Source of the DNA: Pseudobacteroides sp035370245
GTDB lineage: Bacteria; Bacillota; Clostridia; Acetivibrionales; DSM-2933
Length of the DNA: 14,113 nucleotides
Assembly: GCA_035370245.1 (NCBI GenBank)
Contig: DAOOVO010000107.1
Span: 1 to 14,113 of the forward strand
Reading direction: 5' to 3'
A program made the translations under genes and the position numbers. The first letter of the stretch is position 1. Each line of letters opens with the position of its first letter. This document shows positions 6,983-14,094 of the stretch, in pieces. The notes under the pieces were generated by a model. It had not been told where the DNA came from. It saw only the letters and a list, made by a program, of their open reading frames with translations, and did not search any database.

Positions 6983-7615
6983 GCTTATAAAGCGGACTAA
7001 AAGTTCTATTTCCTCTTCTTTACCACTAATATTATGTTTTTTTAGAAGTAGAAACCGCATAGTGAAATAGCCGAATACCGATGAAAGTATCATTCTAATA
7101 ATAACCGGATTGGGTAAATCAATAATCTCTCCCCTTGCTTTAAATTTATCAAAGGTAGTATTTATAAAGTCCAGTATATGATTGCTTATGTGGGGTATAA
7201 ACTCTTCCATCAGTTTATCCTTATAGAGGAATTCTTATATAACTATGCAGAATATTTCCTGATTCTTGCTTATAAAATCATACCTGTTTTTAATAACTGT
7301 TCTTACAAATTCCTCAAAGCTATTTATATCTTTATCTATCTCTTTAATAAATTCTTTTGCTATTACAGGAATTAAAAACTTTAAAAAAGGTGTAATTACC
7401 CACATCAAAAGGTTTTCTTTGGTACCATAATGCTTGAATATGGTTCCTTCATCTACGCCTGCAGCTTTTACTATTTCACTTGTAGAGGTGTTGGCATAGC
7501 CTTTTTCAGCAAACATCTTTATAGCCGATTCAACAATTTTTTGCTGTTTTGTGGTTTCTTTACTTGATAATTTTGACTTTTCATATATTTTGTCAAATAT
7601 GTTATCAGAAAACAT
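6962..7615 (-). pseudogene. TetR-family repressor interrupted by an in-frame TAA
   Basis: Reading one frame, the gene encodes a TetR repressor of 217 codons: a DNA-binding domain in the first 75 residues (IVESAIKMFAEKGYANTSTS, VDEGTIFKHYGTKENL) and a helical ligand/dimer domain ending RFISRGLKAP. A single TAA at plus 7235-7237 breaks it after NQEIFCIVI; the frame then continues directly with EFLYKDKLMEEF. Many TetR proteins have glutamine at this place, so CAA to TAA (one change at 7237) is the simple explanation. The product would be a 126-residue fragment lacking much of the dimer domain and probably inactive. It is the last gene of the ABC cassette, 62 bases after the permease, and the operator at 9345-9372 is its likely target. 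Confidence 0.88.
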
Positions 7616-7677
7616 TTTAATTATCTCCTTAGTATCTTAGTTTATATTAAATGCGGTTAATCTTTAATATAGTTTAA

Positions 7678-8606
7678 TCATTGCTTGCGATATTTTCTAA
7701 GAGCAATTATGTTTAAGATTATAAATATTACAGCAAATGCTACCAGGAATAACAAATCCTTATAGATGCTGTTTAGATCCAAACCTTTATACATAACATC
7801 CCTTAATGCGTTTGCACCATAGTAGAGGCATGAATCTGGCTAAAACCTGCAGCCAATCTGCCATTCCCTCAACAGGAATAATACCTGAGAAGAATATCTG
7901 GGGAATGATTACAATGGGTATAAATTGAAGCATTTGAAACTCTGATGATGCGAAGGTTGACAGCAGAATGCCTAGAGATAAAGCCGTTAAAGCTAAAATA
8001 AGATTTATTAGTATGACGTTCCATATTGAGCCTGCCAAAGTTACATCAAGGACATTGACAGCAAATATAATTACGATGAGAGTCTGTATAACTGTAAATA
8101 TGCCATAACCTGCCAGATATCCGGTTATAACTTCAACTCTCTTTATAGGAGTTGACATAAGACGTTCTAAAGTACCTGTGGTTCTTTCCCTCAATAAACC
8201 TATTCCCGAGATGAGAAAAACAAAAAAGAATACAAAGAATCCAACAAGTATGGTAATCAATATTTACCTTCAATTGAAGGCTTTTAGAGACAGTCGGATC
8301 ATCATTTAAAAGGATTAGCTCCAGCTTCCCGTTGTTATTATTTAGAAGCCCGTCAAGGTCTTCATCTAAAACTGTTTCATATGATGCCGATTCAACTTCT
8401 TGTATTATTATACTGCTGTCTTTCAATGATGTTGCTATCATTTTATCTATGTTTACAATCCCAAGCTTATAATTTGCAGTGTTATCTGTAAACAAAAAAT
8501 GCATGAGGGTCAATATCACCAGTGGAGCTACAAACAGCAGTCCTAATGTTCTTTTGTCGCGAAGCATTTGCAGTACTATTCTTTTTATTAAAGCTCTTGT
8601 TCTCAT
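7678..8606 (-). pseudogene. ABC-2 type permease, broken by a deletion and a frameshift
   Basis: Membrane component of an efflux-type ABC transporter (ABC-2 family), encoded in three frames. Piece one (from 8606) has the first TM segment and part of the external domain, ending near NDDPTVSKSLQLKVN. Piece two starts abruptly at ITILVGFFVFFFVFLISG and runs through RERTTGTLERLM to LARFMPL. Family members have roughly 50 more residues between these pieces, so an internal deletion is inferred near plus 8255-8270. A second shift at about plus 7819-7828 puts the last part, LYYGANALRDVMYKGLDL to LRKYRKQ, in another frame, with TGA at 7678-7680. Loss of one CT from a CTCTCT run would explain it. The start ATG overlaps the ATPase stop (ATGA). 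A working permease is not expected. Confidence 0.88.
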
Positions 8607-9328
8607 GATAGATTACCTCCTGCCTTGATGAATACATCTTCCAGATTAATCACGTTATAAGACTGCATTAGAGCTTCTGGTGTACCTCTTTTAATCACCT
8701 TACCATCTCTTATCATTGCCAGAACATCGCATTTTAAGGTTTCATCCATAACATGAGTGGTAATAATGATTGTTTTACCTTCGTTGTTTTTCAAGCGATA
8801 CAGCTCATTCCATATTCCAAGTCTCAGTTCAGGATCAATTCCCACAGTAGGCTCATCAAGTATAAGTACACTGGGGTTTTGAATCAAAGCTATACCTAGA
8901 GAGAGACGTCGTTTCATTCCCCCGGAGTAATGGGATACCCTTTTCTTAAGATAGTCTTTTAAATTTACCAGTTCTGCTATGTATGATATACGCTTTTTCT
9001 GATCAGCCTTATTAATCTTAAAGAGTGAAGCAAAGAATCTTAAGTTTTCTTCTCCTGTAAGGTCCGAGTAAAGTGCATCCGACTGAGCCATATATCCGAT
9101 ATCCTGCATTATTTTGAGGTTTGGCATTCTTACATCAAGCACATGAACTGTTCCTGTATCGGCTTTTTCCATGCCTACCATTATTTTAACAAGAGTTGTT
9201 TTGCCTGCTCCTGAAGGGCCGATTAAGCCATAAATCTTACCGTATTCGATGTTTATAGAAACATTGTCTAAAACTACTTTTTTACTGTAAATTTTGCTGA
9301 CATTATTTATTTTTACGACAGGCTCCAT
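8603..9328 (-). CDS. ABC transporter ATP-binding protein (ABC-2 efflux type)
   Basis: An intact 241-residue nucleotide-binding subunit that would power the neighbouring ABC-2 permease. Walker A GPSGAGKTT is at 37-45, the Q-loop glutamine at about 82, the signature YSGGMKRR at 134-141, Walker B LILDEP at 155-160 and the H-loop histidine at 192. The family usually exports drugs, peptides or antibiotics; the cargo is unknown here. GGGAGG precedes ATG. It is the first gene of a leftward operon, ATPase then permease then TetR, with a strong promoter and operator just upstream. Because the permease is broken, the ATPase is probably a relic that has not yet decayed, or serves another permease. Confidence 0.93.
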   Translation of the reverse strand: MEPVVKINNVSKIYSKKVVLDNVSINIEYGKIYGLIGPSGAGKTTLVKIMVGMEKADTGTVHVLDVRMPNLKIMQDIGYMAQSDALYSDLTGEENLRFFASLFKINKADQKKRISYIAELVNLKDYLKKRVSHYSGGMKRRLSLGIALIQNPSVLILDEPTVGIDPELRLGIWNELYRLKNNEGKTIIITTHVMDETLKCDVLAMIRDGKVIKRGTPEALMQSYNVINLEDVFIKAGGNLS

Positions 9329-9344
9329 TAGATATTCCTCCCTG

Positions 9345-9372
9345 CACTAAGTGAGTGATTACTCACTTAGTG
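9345..9372. promoter_or_regulatory. TetR-type operator of the ABC cassette
   Basis: A perfect inverted repeat with 12-bp arms, CACTAAGTGAGT and ACTCACTTAGTG, around a GATT centre. It overlaps the -10 element at 9369-9374 and lies 17 bases upstream of the ATPase start. Long perfect palindromes of this layout (GTGAGT...ACTCAC) are typical TetR-family sites. The cassette's own TetR gene is the expected binder. Confidence 0.85.
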
Positions 9373-9397
9373 TACTGCGGTTCGTTTTTGATGTCAA
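9369..9397 (-). promoter_or_regulatory. Sigma-A promoter of the ABC/TetR cassette
   Basis: On the minus strand a consensus -35 TTGACA (plus 9392-9397) is spaced 17 bp from -10 TACACT (plus 9369-9374). It drives leftward transcription of the ATPase, permease and TetR genes. The operator covers the -10 box and the start site, so repressor binding should block it. Confidence 0.8.
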
Positions 9398-9470
9398 TAT
9401 TCCACTGGATTTATCGCATTATATAAAACGTAAAAAAATTACGATTAATAATGTATTAAATGCAAAAATA

Positions 9471-9499
9471 TTGCGTATAATATATTAGCATGATATAAT
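9471..9499 (+). promoter_or_regulatory. Promoter of the AAA15/RloB pair
   Basis: TTGCGT (9471-9476), 17-bp spacer, TATAAT (9494-9499), about 20 bases before the AAA15 start codon and its GAAAGGGTGA ribosome site. The leader is very short. Confidence 0.55.
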
Positions 9500-9520
9500 T
9501 AGTCTTGAAAGGGTGATTTT

Positions 9521-10666
9521 ATGATAACTAAGTTGATAATGAGGAACTTTAAATCTTTTAAATATAAGACAACGATAGATTTCACAAAAACCAATTATAA
9601 AGTACTGGATATACCTAATGTATCTGATATAGGAGTGCTAAAGGGGATGATGTTTGTTGGAGCAAATGCATCCGGTAAGTCCAATGCACTTCATGCAATT
9701 AGATTATTACTCGATCTTCTATTCATGGAAAAAGAAATAAACTCTGGACTTTTTGCTTGTCTCTTTTCAGAAATACCGGATTTTTCGCTAGATTATTATT
9801 TTAAGATTGATGACAAAGAAATCCGCTACTATTTTGAATTTGATGTTAAGAAAACTATACTTTCAGAGAAGCTATATGTAGATGGTAAAGTGCTGCTTGA
9901 AAGAATGGGTATAACCGCTAAATCATATATTACTGATAATGAAAATTATGATAATCTAGATAGAGAGACGCTTTTTTTACGTACAGTCTACTTTAATACC
10001 AGGTTTGCGGGAAACGAAATATTGCGTCAATGGTTTGACTTTTTACAGCACTCCATTTACTTAAATGCATTTGATAGAAAAGTTTTATCTTATGGGAAGC
10101 AAGATTTTAGAATTACTAAGTATATTGAGGATAAAGGAACAGAGCAGATCAATAAGTTCTTTGAGGACAACAACTTTGACCAGTATATAGAATATGCAAA
10201 TGAAGCTAAAGGAGAGCATGTGGTTATAAAGTATCATAAAGATGAGGATAAGATGTTGTTCTTCAAACGTAAAGGGATCAATATTCCTATACCTTATGGT
10301 GAAGAATCACTGGGAAACCGCACTTTGCTTAATCTGCTACCGGCATTCTTGTTTGTTGCACAACATAACGGTATGCTGTTGATAGATGAATTTTCTAGCG
10401 GTTTCCATAATGAACTTGAGGAACTGCTTGTTAAGTACTTTATGAATACAGCAAAGAGATCTCAGATGATTTTTGTTTCCCATTCTACCAATTTGCTCTC
10501 GACTTCGCTGCTCCGTCCAGATCAAATATATTCAGTGGAATTTGACGGGCAGAGCGGTAGCAGTATAAAGCGTTTCTCAGATGAACAGCCTAGAGTTGCT
10601 CAAAATCTTGAGAAGATGTATTTAAGCGGAGTTTTTGGTGGATTGCCAAAGTATAAGGATGTATAA
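9521..10666 (+). CDS. AAA15-family ATPase, RloA/AbiLi-like defence protein
   Basis: A 381-residue SMC/OLD-like ATPase. The N-terminus has the family opening MITKLIMRNFKSF, with Walker A GANASGKSN at 47-55. The C-terminal half has EESLGNRTLLNLLP at 261-274, Walker B LLIDE at 286-290 and the switch histidine in VSHSTNLL at 319-326. Between them lies a variable helical insert. This is the architecture of the ATPase in AAA15-plus-TOPRIM anti-phage systems such as AbiL and PARIS, where it acts as sensor and keeps the partner nuclease in check. Here the next gene, starting 1 base after the stop, encodes an RloB/TOPRIM-like protein, which supports a two-gene system. It has its own promoter. The trigger is unknown. 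Confidence 0.88.
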   Translation: MITKLIMRNFKSFKYKTTIDFTKTNYKVLDIPNVSDIGVLKGMMFVGANASGKSNALHAIRLLLDLLFMEKEINSGLFACLFSEIPDFSLDYYFKIDDKEIRYYFEFDVKKTILSEKLYVDGKVLLERMGITAKSYITDNENYDNLDRETLFLRTVYFNTRFAGNEILRQWFDFLQHSIYLNAFDRKVLSYGKQDFRITKYIEDKGTEQINKFFEDNNFDQYIEYANEAKGEHVVIKYHKDEDKMLFFKRKGINIPIPYGEESLGNRTLLNLLPAFLFVAQHNGMLLIDEFSSGFHNELEELLVKYFMNTAKRSQMIFVSHSTNLLSTSLLRPDQIYSVEFDGQSGSSIKRFSDEQPRVAQNLEKMYLSGVFGGLPKYKDV

Positions 10667-10667
10667 T

Positions 10668-11432
10668 ATGAGGATTAATAAAGATAAAAGCGTTGGTAGA
10701 GTTTTGTTTATAGTTGAGGGTGCGAGAACGGAGTTTACGCTGCTTAGGCGTATATTTTGTGATGTCTTGAGCTATGAGTATATAGAAAAAAGAAGAAATA
10801 ATGCAAGGTTTTTTAAGAATAGAAATATCAGTACATCGAAGATAGCAGTTATAAACACGGAGAATTCAAATATTTCTGACATTTGTGATGAAAATTGTTA
10901 TCTTGATAATGTGTTTGAAACATTAATATCAGAGTACGATTTTCCTGTGGATAAAGCTGCAATTTATTATATATTTGACCGTGATCCAAAATCAAATGTT
11001 AATACTAAACTAATAAGAAAGTTAATATCTCAGCTTAAAAATGCATATGAAAATGAAGGTGGATTAAGAGGTGGATTATTGTTATTAAGCTATCCATGCA
11101 TTGAAAGTTATGTTGTCTCTAATTTTATAGATGATACACATTTGATAGAATTTGCTATTGGGGAGGAAGTAAAGGCGTTTGTTGCACAAAAAAATACTGA
11201 GATACAATATAACAAAATTACTGAAGATACTGTAAAAAAGGCAGCAAGTGAAATGATGAAGTATCTTGATATGGAGCAAATCATTTTAGAAATCGATAAT
11301 ATGGGACATACAAATTCGAAAATTTTTGAAAGACAGGAATTAAAGTACTCCAAAAGCAAAACTTATAAGTTGGTTAGTTTACTATCAGTTGCATTAATTG
11401 ACTTAGGAATTATTGAACTTGATGATATTTGA
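10668..11432 (+). CDS. RloB/AbiLii-like TOPRIM-type effector
   Basis: A 254-residue partner of the preceding ATPase. TOPRIM-like acidic residues are in order: E17 in LFIVEGARTE, the D104-x-D106 pair in YYIFDRDPKSN, and P143/E146 in SYPCIESYV, the pattern of RloB-like proteins. The likely role is a metal-dependent nuclease released on infection. A TTG at 10635 and an ATG at 10659 are in frame upstream, but ATG 10668 has AAGGA at 8 bases and avoids overlap with the ATPase gene, so it is preferred. The one-base spacing indicates coupled translation and fixed stoichiometry. The assignment to RloB rather than to DUF4435 (the PARIS AriB family) is by motif only. Confidence 0.82.
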   Translation: MRINKDKSVGRVLFIVEGARTEFTLLRRIFCDVLSYEYIEKRRNNARFFKNRNISTSKIAVINTENSNISDICDENCYLDNVFETLISEYDFPVDKAAIYYIFDRDPKSNVNTKLIRKLISQLKNAYENEGGLRGGLLLLSYPCIESYVVSNFIDDTHLIEFAIGEEVKAFVAQKNTEIQYNKITEDTVKKAASEMMKYLDMEQIILEIDNMGHTNSKIFERQELKYSKSKTYKLVSLLSVALIDLGIIELDDI

Positions 11433-11628
11433 AAATTGCAGTGATTCTAATAAATATTGATGAAGCTATGGTAAAGAGTAAAGATAATATTAAGACTATG
11501 ACCTATTCCATGGTAAGCCGTGGGTCAAAATTCGTGAAATACGCTTATTGTAAGTATTCAATGTTCTCTTACAAAGTTTTTACACCACTATTTACACATA
11601 CATATTTATTAAACGTTATAAATCACTA

Positions 11629-11656
11629 TTGAAAATTAGTAACATTTTGATAAAAT
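11629..11656 (+). promoter_or_regulatory. Candidate promoter of the deaminase/immunity module
   Basis: TTGAAA (11629-11634), 16-bp spacer, TAAAAT (11651-11656), about 70 bases before the first start codon of the module. It gives the toxin module its own transcription, unlike a cassette at the end of a long toxin gene. The 284 bases between the RloB gene and the module hold no other feature I can support. Confidence 0.45.
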
Positions 11657-11728
11657 ATATATGAAAGATTTACCAGCAGTACCGAAGTAAGCAGTATCAA
11701 TATAGCAATAAGGAAGTTGGTGAATTAT

Positions 11729-11899
11729 ATGCCAGATAAAGCAGCAACAGAGGCACAAGCAGCAGCAAAAGCAAACCTATACATAGCTTTACAAAAAATG
11801 TTTCCCACGGCATCAAAAAGAGCTATTGATGAAATGGCTAAAACTATATTAGAAAAGCGTGCTAAAATAGCAAGATTTAGAGAAATAGCAGGATTATAA
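11729..11899 (+). CDS. N-terminal fragment of the orphan deaminase toxin
   Basis: A 56-residue helical, Ala- and Lys-rich piece (EAQAAAKANLYIALQKMFPT, then ILEKRAKIARFREIAGL). It ends at TAA 11897-11899, yet the same frame continues (PYSEDSGDTVA) straight into the deaminase ORF at 11933, so the two were one gene of about 180-190 codons. Helical pre-toxin linkers of this kind precede toxin domains in polymorphic toxins. ATG 11729 has GGTGA 5 bases upstream and AGGAAG further up; GTG at 11720 is an alternative. No signal peptide, LXG, RHS or other delivery domain is present, so this is a toxin tip without its carrier. Confidence 0.6.
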   Translation: MPDKAATEAQAAAKANLYIALQKMFPTASKRAIDEMAKTILEKRAKIARFREIAGL

Positions 11900-11932
11900 C
11901 CTTATTCCGAAGATTCAGGTGATACAGTTGCA

Positions 11933-12298
11933 ATGACAGAAGTTGGCGGACATGCTATATTTGGTGTAAATTCATCTATTACCAAAGAATCTCATGAAGC
12001 AACAAAAGAACTTCGGCAGAAATGGTTTAAAATGGTGAAATGGTGTCCACCGAAGAAGAAAGAACCAAAACACTTAGGACATGTACAATCATTAACACAT
12101 GCTGAATCACATGCTTTAATAAGAGCTTATGAAAGATTAGGAAAATTACCTAAAAGAATCATAATGTATGTAGATCGAAAAACATGCAATATATGTAAGG
12201 GTGAAATGCCAGCCTTATTGAAGCATTTAGGAGTAGATGAACTTACAATATTTAGTGGAGACAGCTTAGAACCACTTGTTTTAAAAGCTGTTAAATAA
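11933..12298 (+). CDS. Deaminase toxin domain (SCP1.201/DddA-like)
   Basis: A 121-residue zinc-dependent deaminase domain. The zinc and catalytic residues are in place: H56-A-E58 in LTHAESHALI and C85-x2-C88 in DRKTCNICKG, followed by MPALLKHLGVDELTIF. The order, strand IIMYVD, CxxC, then L-P-x-L-L, resembles SCP1.201-like deaminases, the family of the double-stranded DNA cytosine deaminase DddA; the YwqJ deaminase group is an alternative. As a toxin it would deaminate bases in nucleic acid. It is separated from its N-terminal part by one in-frame TAA, but an AGGTGA site 10 bases before ATG 11933 could let the catalytic domain be made alone. The Imm1-like gene begins 17 bases downstream, as expected for a toxin/antidote pair. 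Which base and nucleic acid are targeted is unknown. Confidence 0.78.
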   Translation: MTEVGGHAIFGVNSSITKESHEATKELRQKWFKMVKWCPPKKKEPKHLGHVQSLTHAESHALIRAYERLGKLPKRIIMYVDRKTCNICKGEMPALLKHLGVDELTIFSGDSLEPLVLKAVK

Positions 12299-12315
12299 CT
12301 GAAGGGAGAAATACT

Positions 12316-12729
12316 ATGAAAACTATCACATACGATAATCCGACTGGAAGTCCTATAAAAAATCCAAGTTTAGAATACTTGAAAGAAATTATATTTAATG
12401 AAGGTGCTGACTTCTGGAAAAAGGGAAATGGCGAATCATGTATTGAAATAGATGGAATGGACGAAAGAATTATATTCTTTTATGATGAACCTTATGGATT
12501 CTTTATCATGAGGCATCCTGATTATTTAGCACCTTATGATGAAAGTATAGAAATTGAAGTTGTTGAGCATAAAGTGGGCGGGGAACCTATGAGGATTCCA
12601 AGTTGCTGTTATGTCTCACGTGAGAAAGCATTTGAAATAATAAGCGAATTAATAAAAACACAGAATATACCTGAAAGTATTAACTGGACAGATATTTATG
12701 ATATTGAAGGTTTTGACCATGGGTATTAA
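12316..12729 (+). CDS. Imm1-like immunity protein to the deaminase toxin
   Basis: A 137-residue acidic cytoplasmic protein. The pattern of an early hydrophobic-acid strand (IEIDGMDERIIFFY), a mid-chain glycine-rich stretch (EHKVGGEPMRIP), then SREKAFEIISELI and a final IPESINWTDI fits Imm1-family immunity proteins, which typically sit after deaminase toxins (DddI of DddA is of this general type). GGGAG lies 7 bases before ATG and the gene starts 17 bases after the toxin stop. It should bind and block the deaminase. It is intact while the toxin gene is interrupted, consistent with selection to keep immunity against kin. Confidence 0.78.
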   Translation: MKTITYDNPTGSPIKNPSLEYLKEIIFNEGADFWKKGNGESCIEIDGMDERIIFFYDEPYGFFIMRHPDYLAPYDESIEIEVVEHKVGGEPMRIPSCCYVSREKAFEIISELIKTQNIPESINWTDIYDIEGFDHGY

Positions 12730-12771
12730 GAATATCGTATTGGACAAAAATAATAAAAAGGATACTTAAAT

Positions 12772-13425
12772 ATGACTGAAGCTAATCTTTTTATACATGC
12801 TGATGGAAGTATTGATGGAGATAACGAAACAGTGACAAATCAAAAAAGTGCAATAAAAAAGTTTCATATAACTCTTTTTGAAGGTACTGACAGTATTAAG
12901 TTTGGCATGACAAGTGAGGAAATACAGGATATTTTAAAAATCAAACCTACTTATTTTAAGCAATCTCAAGTAGATTTATTTGAAACAGAAGATTATTATA
13001 GAACATGCCATATTAGTTATACTTTAGAAAATGACAAACTTACGTGTGCCGCTATAGCCTTTCTTCCATCAACTGAAGTATTTTTAGACAATTATCAGAT
13101 TATGGGGAAGCATCTTAAAAAGGTAGAACCATTTTTCAAAGAGCGGTTTGATGATTACACAGGGGATGGATACGGGGGCCTAGCAATTAAACATGGTATT
13201 ACTTTCAGTACCAACACCCCAAAAAAAGTTAATTGGGTTTATATATTTAAAAAAGGTTACTGGGAAGAACAAGAGGAATTTTATAAAAATAATTCTATCA
13301 ATATTGTACCAATAGAAGGAACCATGAGAACTGTTGAGTTCTTGTTATGTAAGCATAAAATGAGTTCGGACCAAACTTTCCCTAAATGCCCTAAATGTGG
13401 TGGTTTTATGGTTACTATGATATGA
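12772..13425 (+). CDS. Unidentified immunity-like protein
   Basis: A 217-residue soluble protein, same strand, 42 bases after the Imm1-like gene and just before a terminator, so probably the last gene of the module. I do not recognise its family with certainty. A segment DSIKFGMTSEEIQDIL near 40-55, followed by alternating strands and an EVFLDNYQIMGK segment, is the kind of layout seen in several small immunity-protein families of Clostridia. The C-terminus ends in a lone CPKC (zinc-knuckle half) in a short tail. AAAAGGAT precedes ATG. It may be a second antidote left from another toxin cassette. Confidence 0.65.
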   Translation: MTEANLFIHADGSIDGDNETVTNQKSAIKKFHITLFEGTDSIKFGMTSEEIQDILKIKPTYFKQSQVDLFETEDYYRTCHISYTLENDKLTCAAIAFLPSTEVFLDNYQIMGKHLKKVEPFFKERFDDYTGDGYGGLAIKHGITFSTNTPKKVNWVYIFKKGYWEEQEEFYKNNSINIVPIEGTMRTVEFLLCKHKMSSDQTFPKCPKCGGFMVTMI

Positions 13426-13448
13426 TCTACCAATTATACAAAAATAAT

Positions 13449-13480
13449 AAGGGATATCCTAAAATAGGTATCCCTTTTTT
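13449..13480. terminator. Bidirectional hairpin terminator
   Basis: Stem AAGGGATA(T)CCT / AGGTATCCCTT with one bulged T and a 4-5 base loop, followed by six T on the plus strand. On the minus strand it is followed by ATTATTTTT. It ends the immunity transcript and probably also the leftward phage-like genes that stop at 13490. Confidence 0.82.
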
Positions 13481-13489
13481 AATCGGTCT

Positions 13490-13705
13490 CTAAACCTCCG
13501 GCACCTCTACAAACTCCCCATCAATATACATATACTTTTGTATCTCAATACCTTGGGGTGGCTCTATATCAAATATTTCTAATTCAATACATGAAGCATA
13601 GATATATTTATCAGTACCTTTGATTACCAAAAGGCCATTTATAACTTCTTCGGTTGTATCAACGATGTCAACCAGTATTTTAGTGTTTTTATCAATCAAT
13701 ATCAT
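13490..13705 (-). CDS. Small phage tail-region accessory protein
   Basis: A 71-residue acidic beta-rich protein (MILIDKNTKILVDIVD..., ending MYIDGEFVEVPEV). Small acidic proteins with a 'Y-x-DGEFVEVP' ending are common next to tail-fibre genes in Clostridia prophages; the exact role is unknown. AAGGAGG lies 8 bases upstream of ATG and overlaps the end of the preceding gene's stop region, so the two are one operon. It is the last gene before the bidirectional terminator. Confidence 0.7.
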   Translation of the reverse strand: MILIDKNTKILVDIVDTTEEVINGLLVIKGTDKYIYASCIELEIFDIEPPQGIEIQKYMYIDGEFVEVPEV

Positions 13706-13719
13706 TGTTCAATTCCTCC

Positions 13720-14094
13720 TTAAAACGGCATATAAGCCACTTTCTTATGATAATCAAGTGCTATGGAATCAGACACCACATAGCCCGATGGTTCAATTTC
13801 ATTAACAATATAAGTGACCGTACAGGTAGAAGCTATTGTACTGGAATTTGAAATAGATACTGAAACATTTTTAAACGGTGTAAGATTCCCCCTATTGTAT
13901 AAAAAATAATCTGCAACCCATGTCATTGTAAGAACATTATCCACATAAGTTAAAAGTTGTGTTGATTTTATACCAGCAGCTGATGTTACATATAAATACA
14001 TATCATCATTACGTTTGAAAAATACAATAGATGCCGCGGTTGTTCCAAGAAGTATAGGTTGTTTTTTGCAAGAACTTTTTACTAAAAGTTGCAA
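13720..14094 (-). CDS. Phage-like structural protein, start unclear at window edge
   Basis: At least 124 residues of a beta-strand- and Ser/Thr-rich protein (LGTTAASIVFFKRNDDMYLY, later STIASTCTVTYIVNEIE), suggestive of a phage tail-associated protein; no family recognised. The only start in this frame is a TTG at 14094 with no visible ribosome site, and the frame is open to the edge. In another frame ATG at 14107 begins MEKLLATFSKKFLQK, which looks like a true start and would join this frame if the run of six A (T on plus, 14062-14067) had five. So it is either truncated by the window edge or frameshifted. It is followed by the 71-residue gene after 14 bases. Confidence 0.6.
   Translation of the reverse strand: MQLLVKSSCKKQPILLGTTAASIVFFKRNDDMYLYVTSAAGIKSTQLLTYVDNVLTMTWVADYFLYNRGNLTPFKNVSVSISNSSTIASTCTVTYIVNEIEPSGYVVSDSIALDYHKKVAYMPF

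Noticed and set aside
11429..11632. A 67-codon forward frame starting at TTG overlapping the RloB gene stop
   Set aside because: No ribosome site, no recognisable motif and no coding-like composition; its end overlaps the candidate promoter of the toxin module.
7235..11899. Idea that the TAA codons are recoded or made by the window's own cytosine deaminase
   Set aside because: No recoding element is visible, TAA is used as the normal stop in many genes here, and the inferred CAA codons follow A, not the TC context preferred by DddA.
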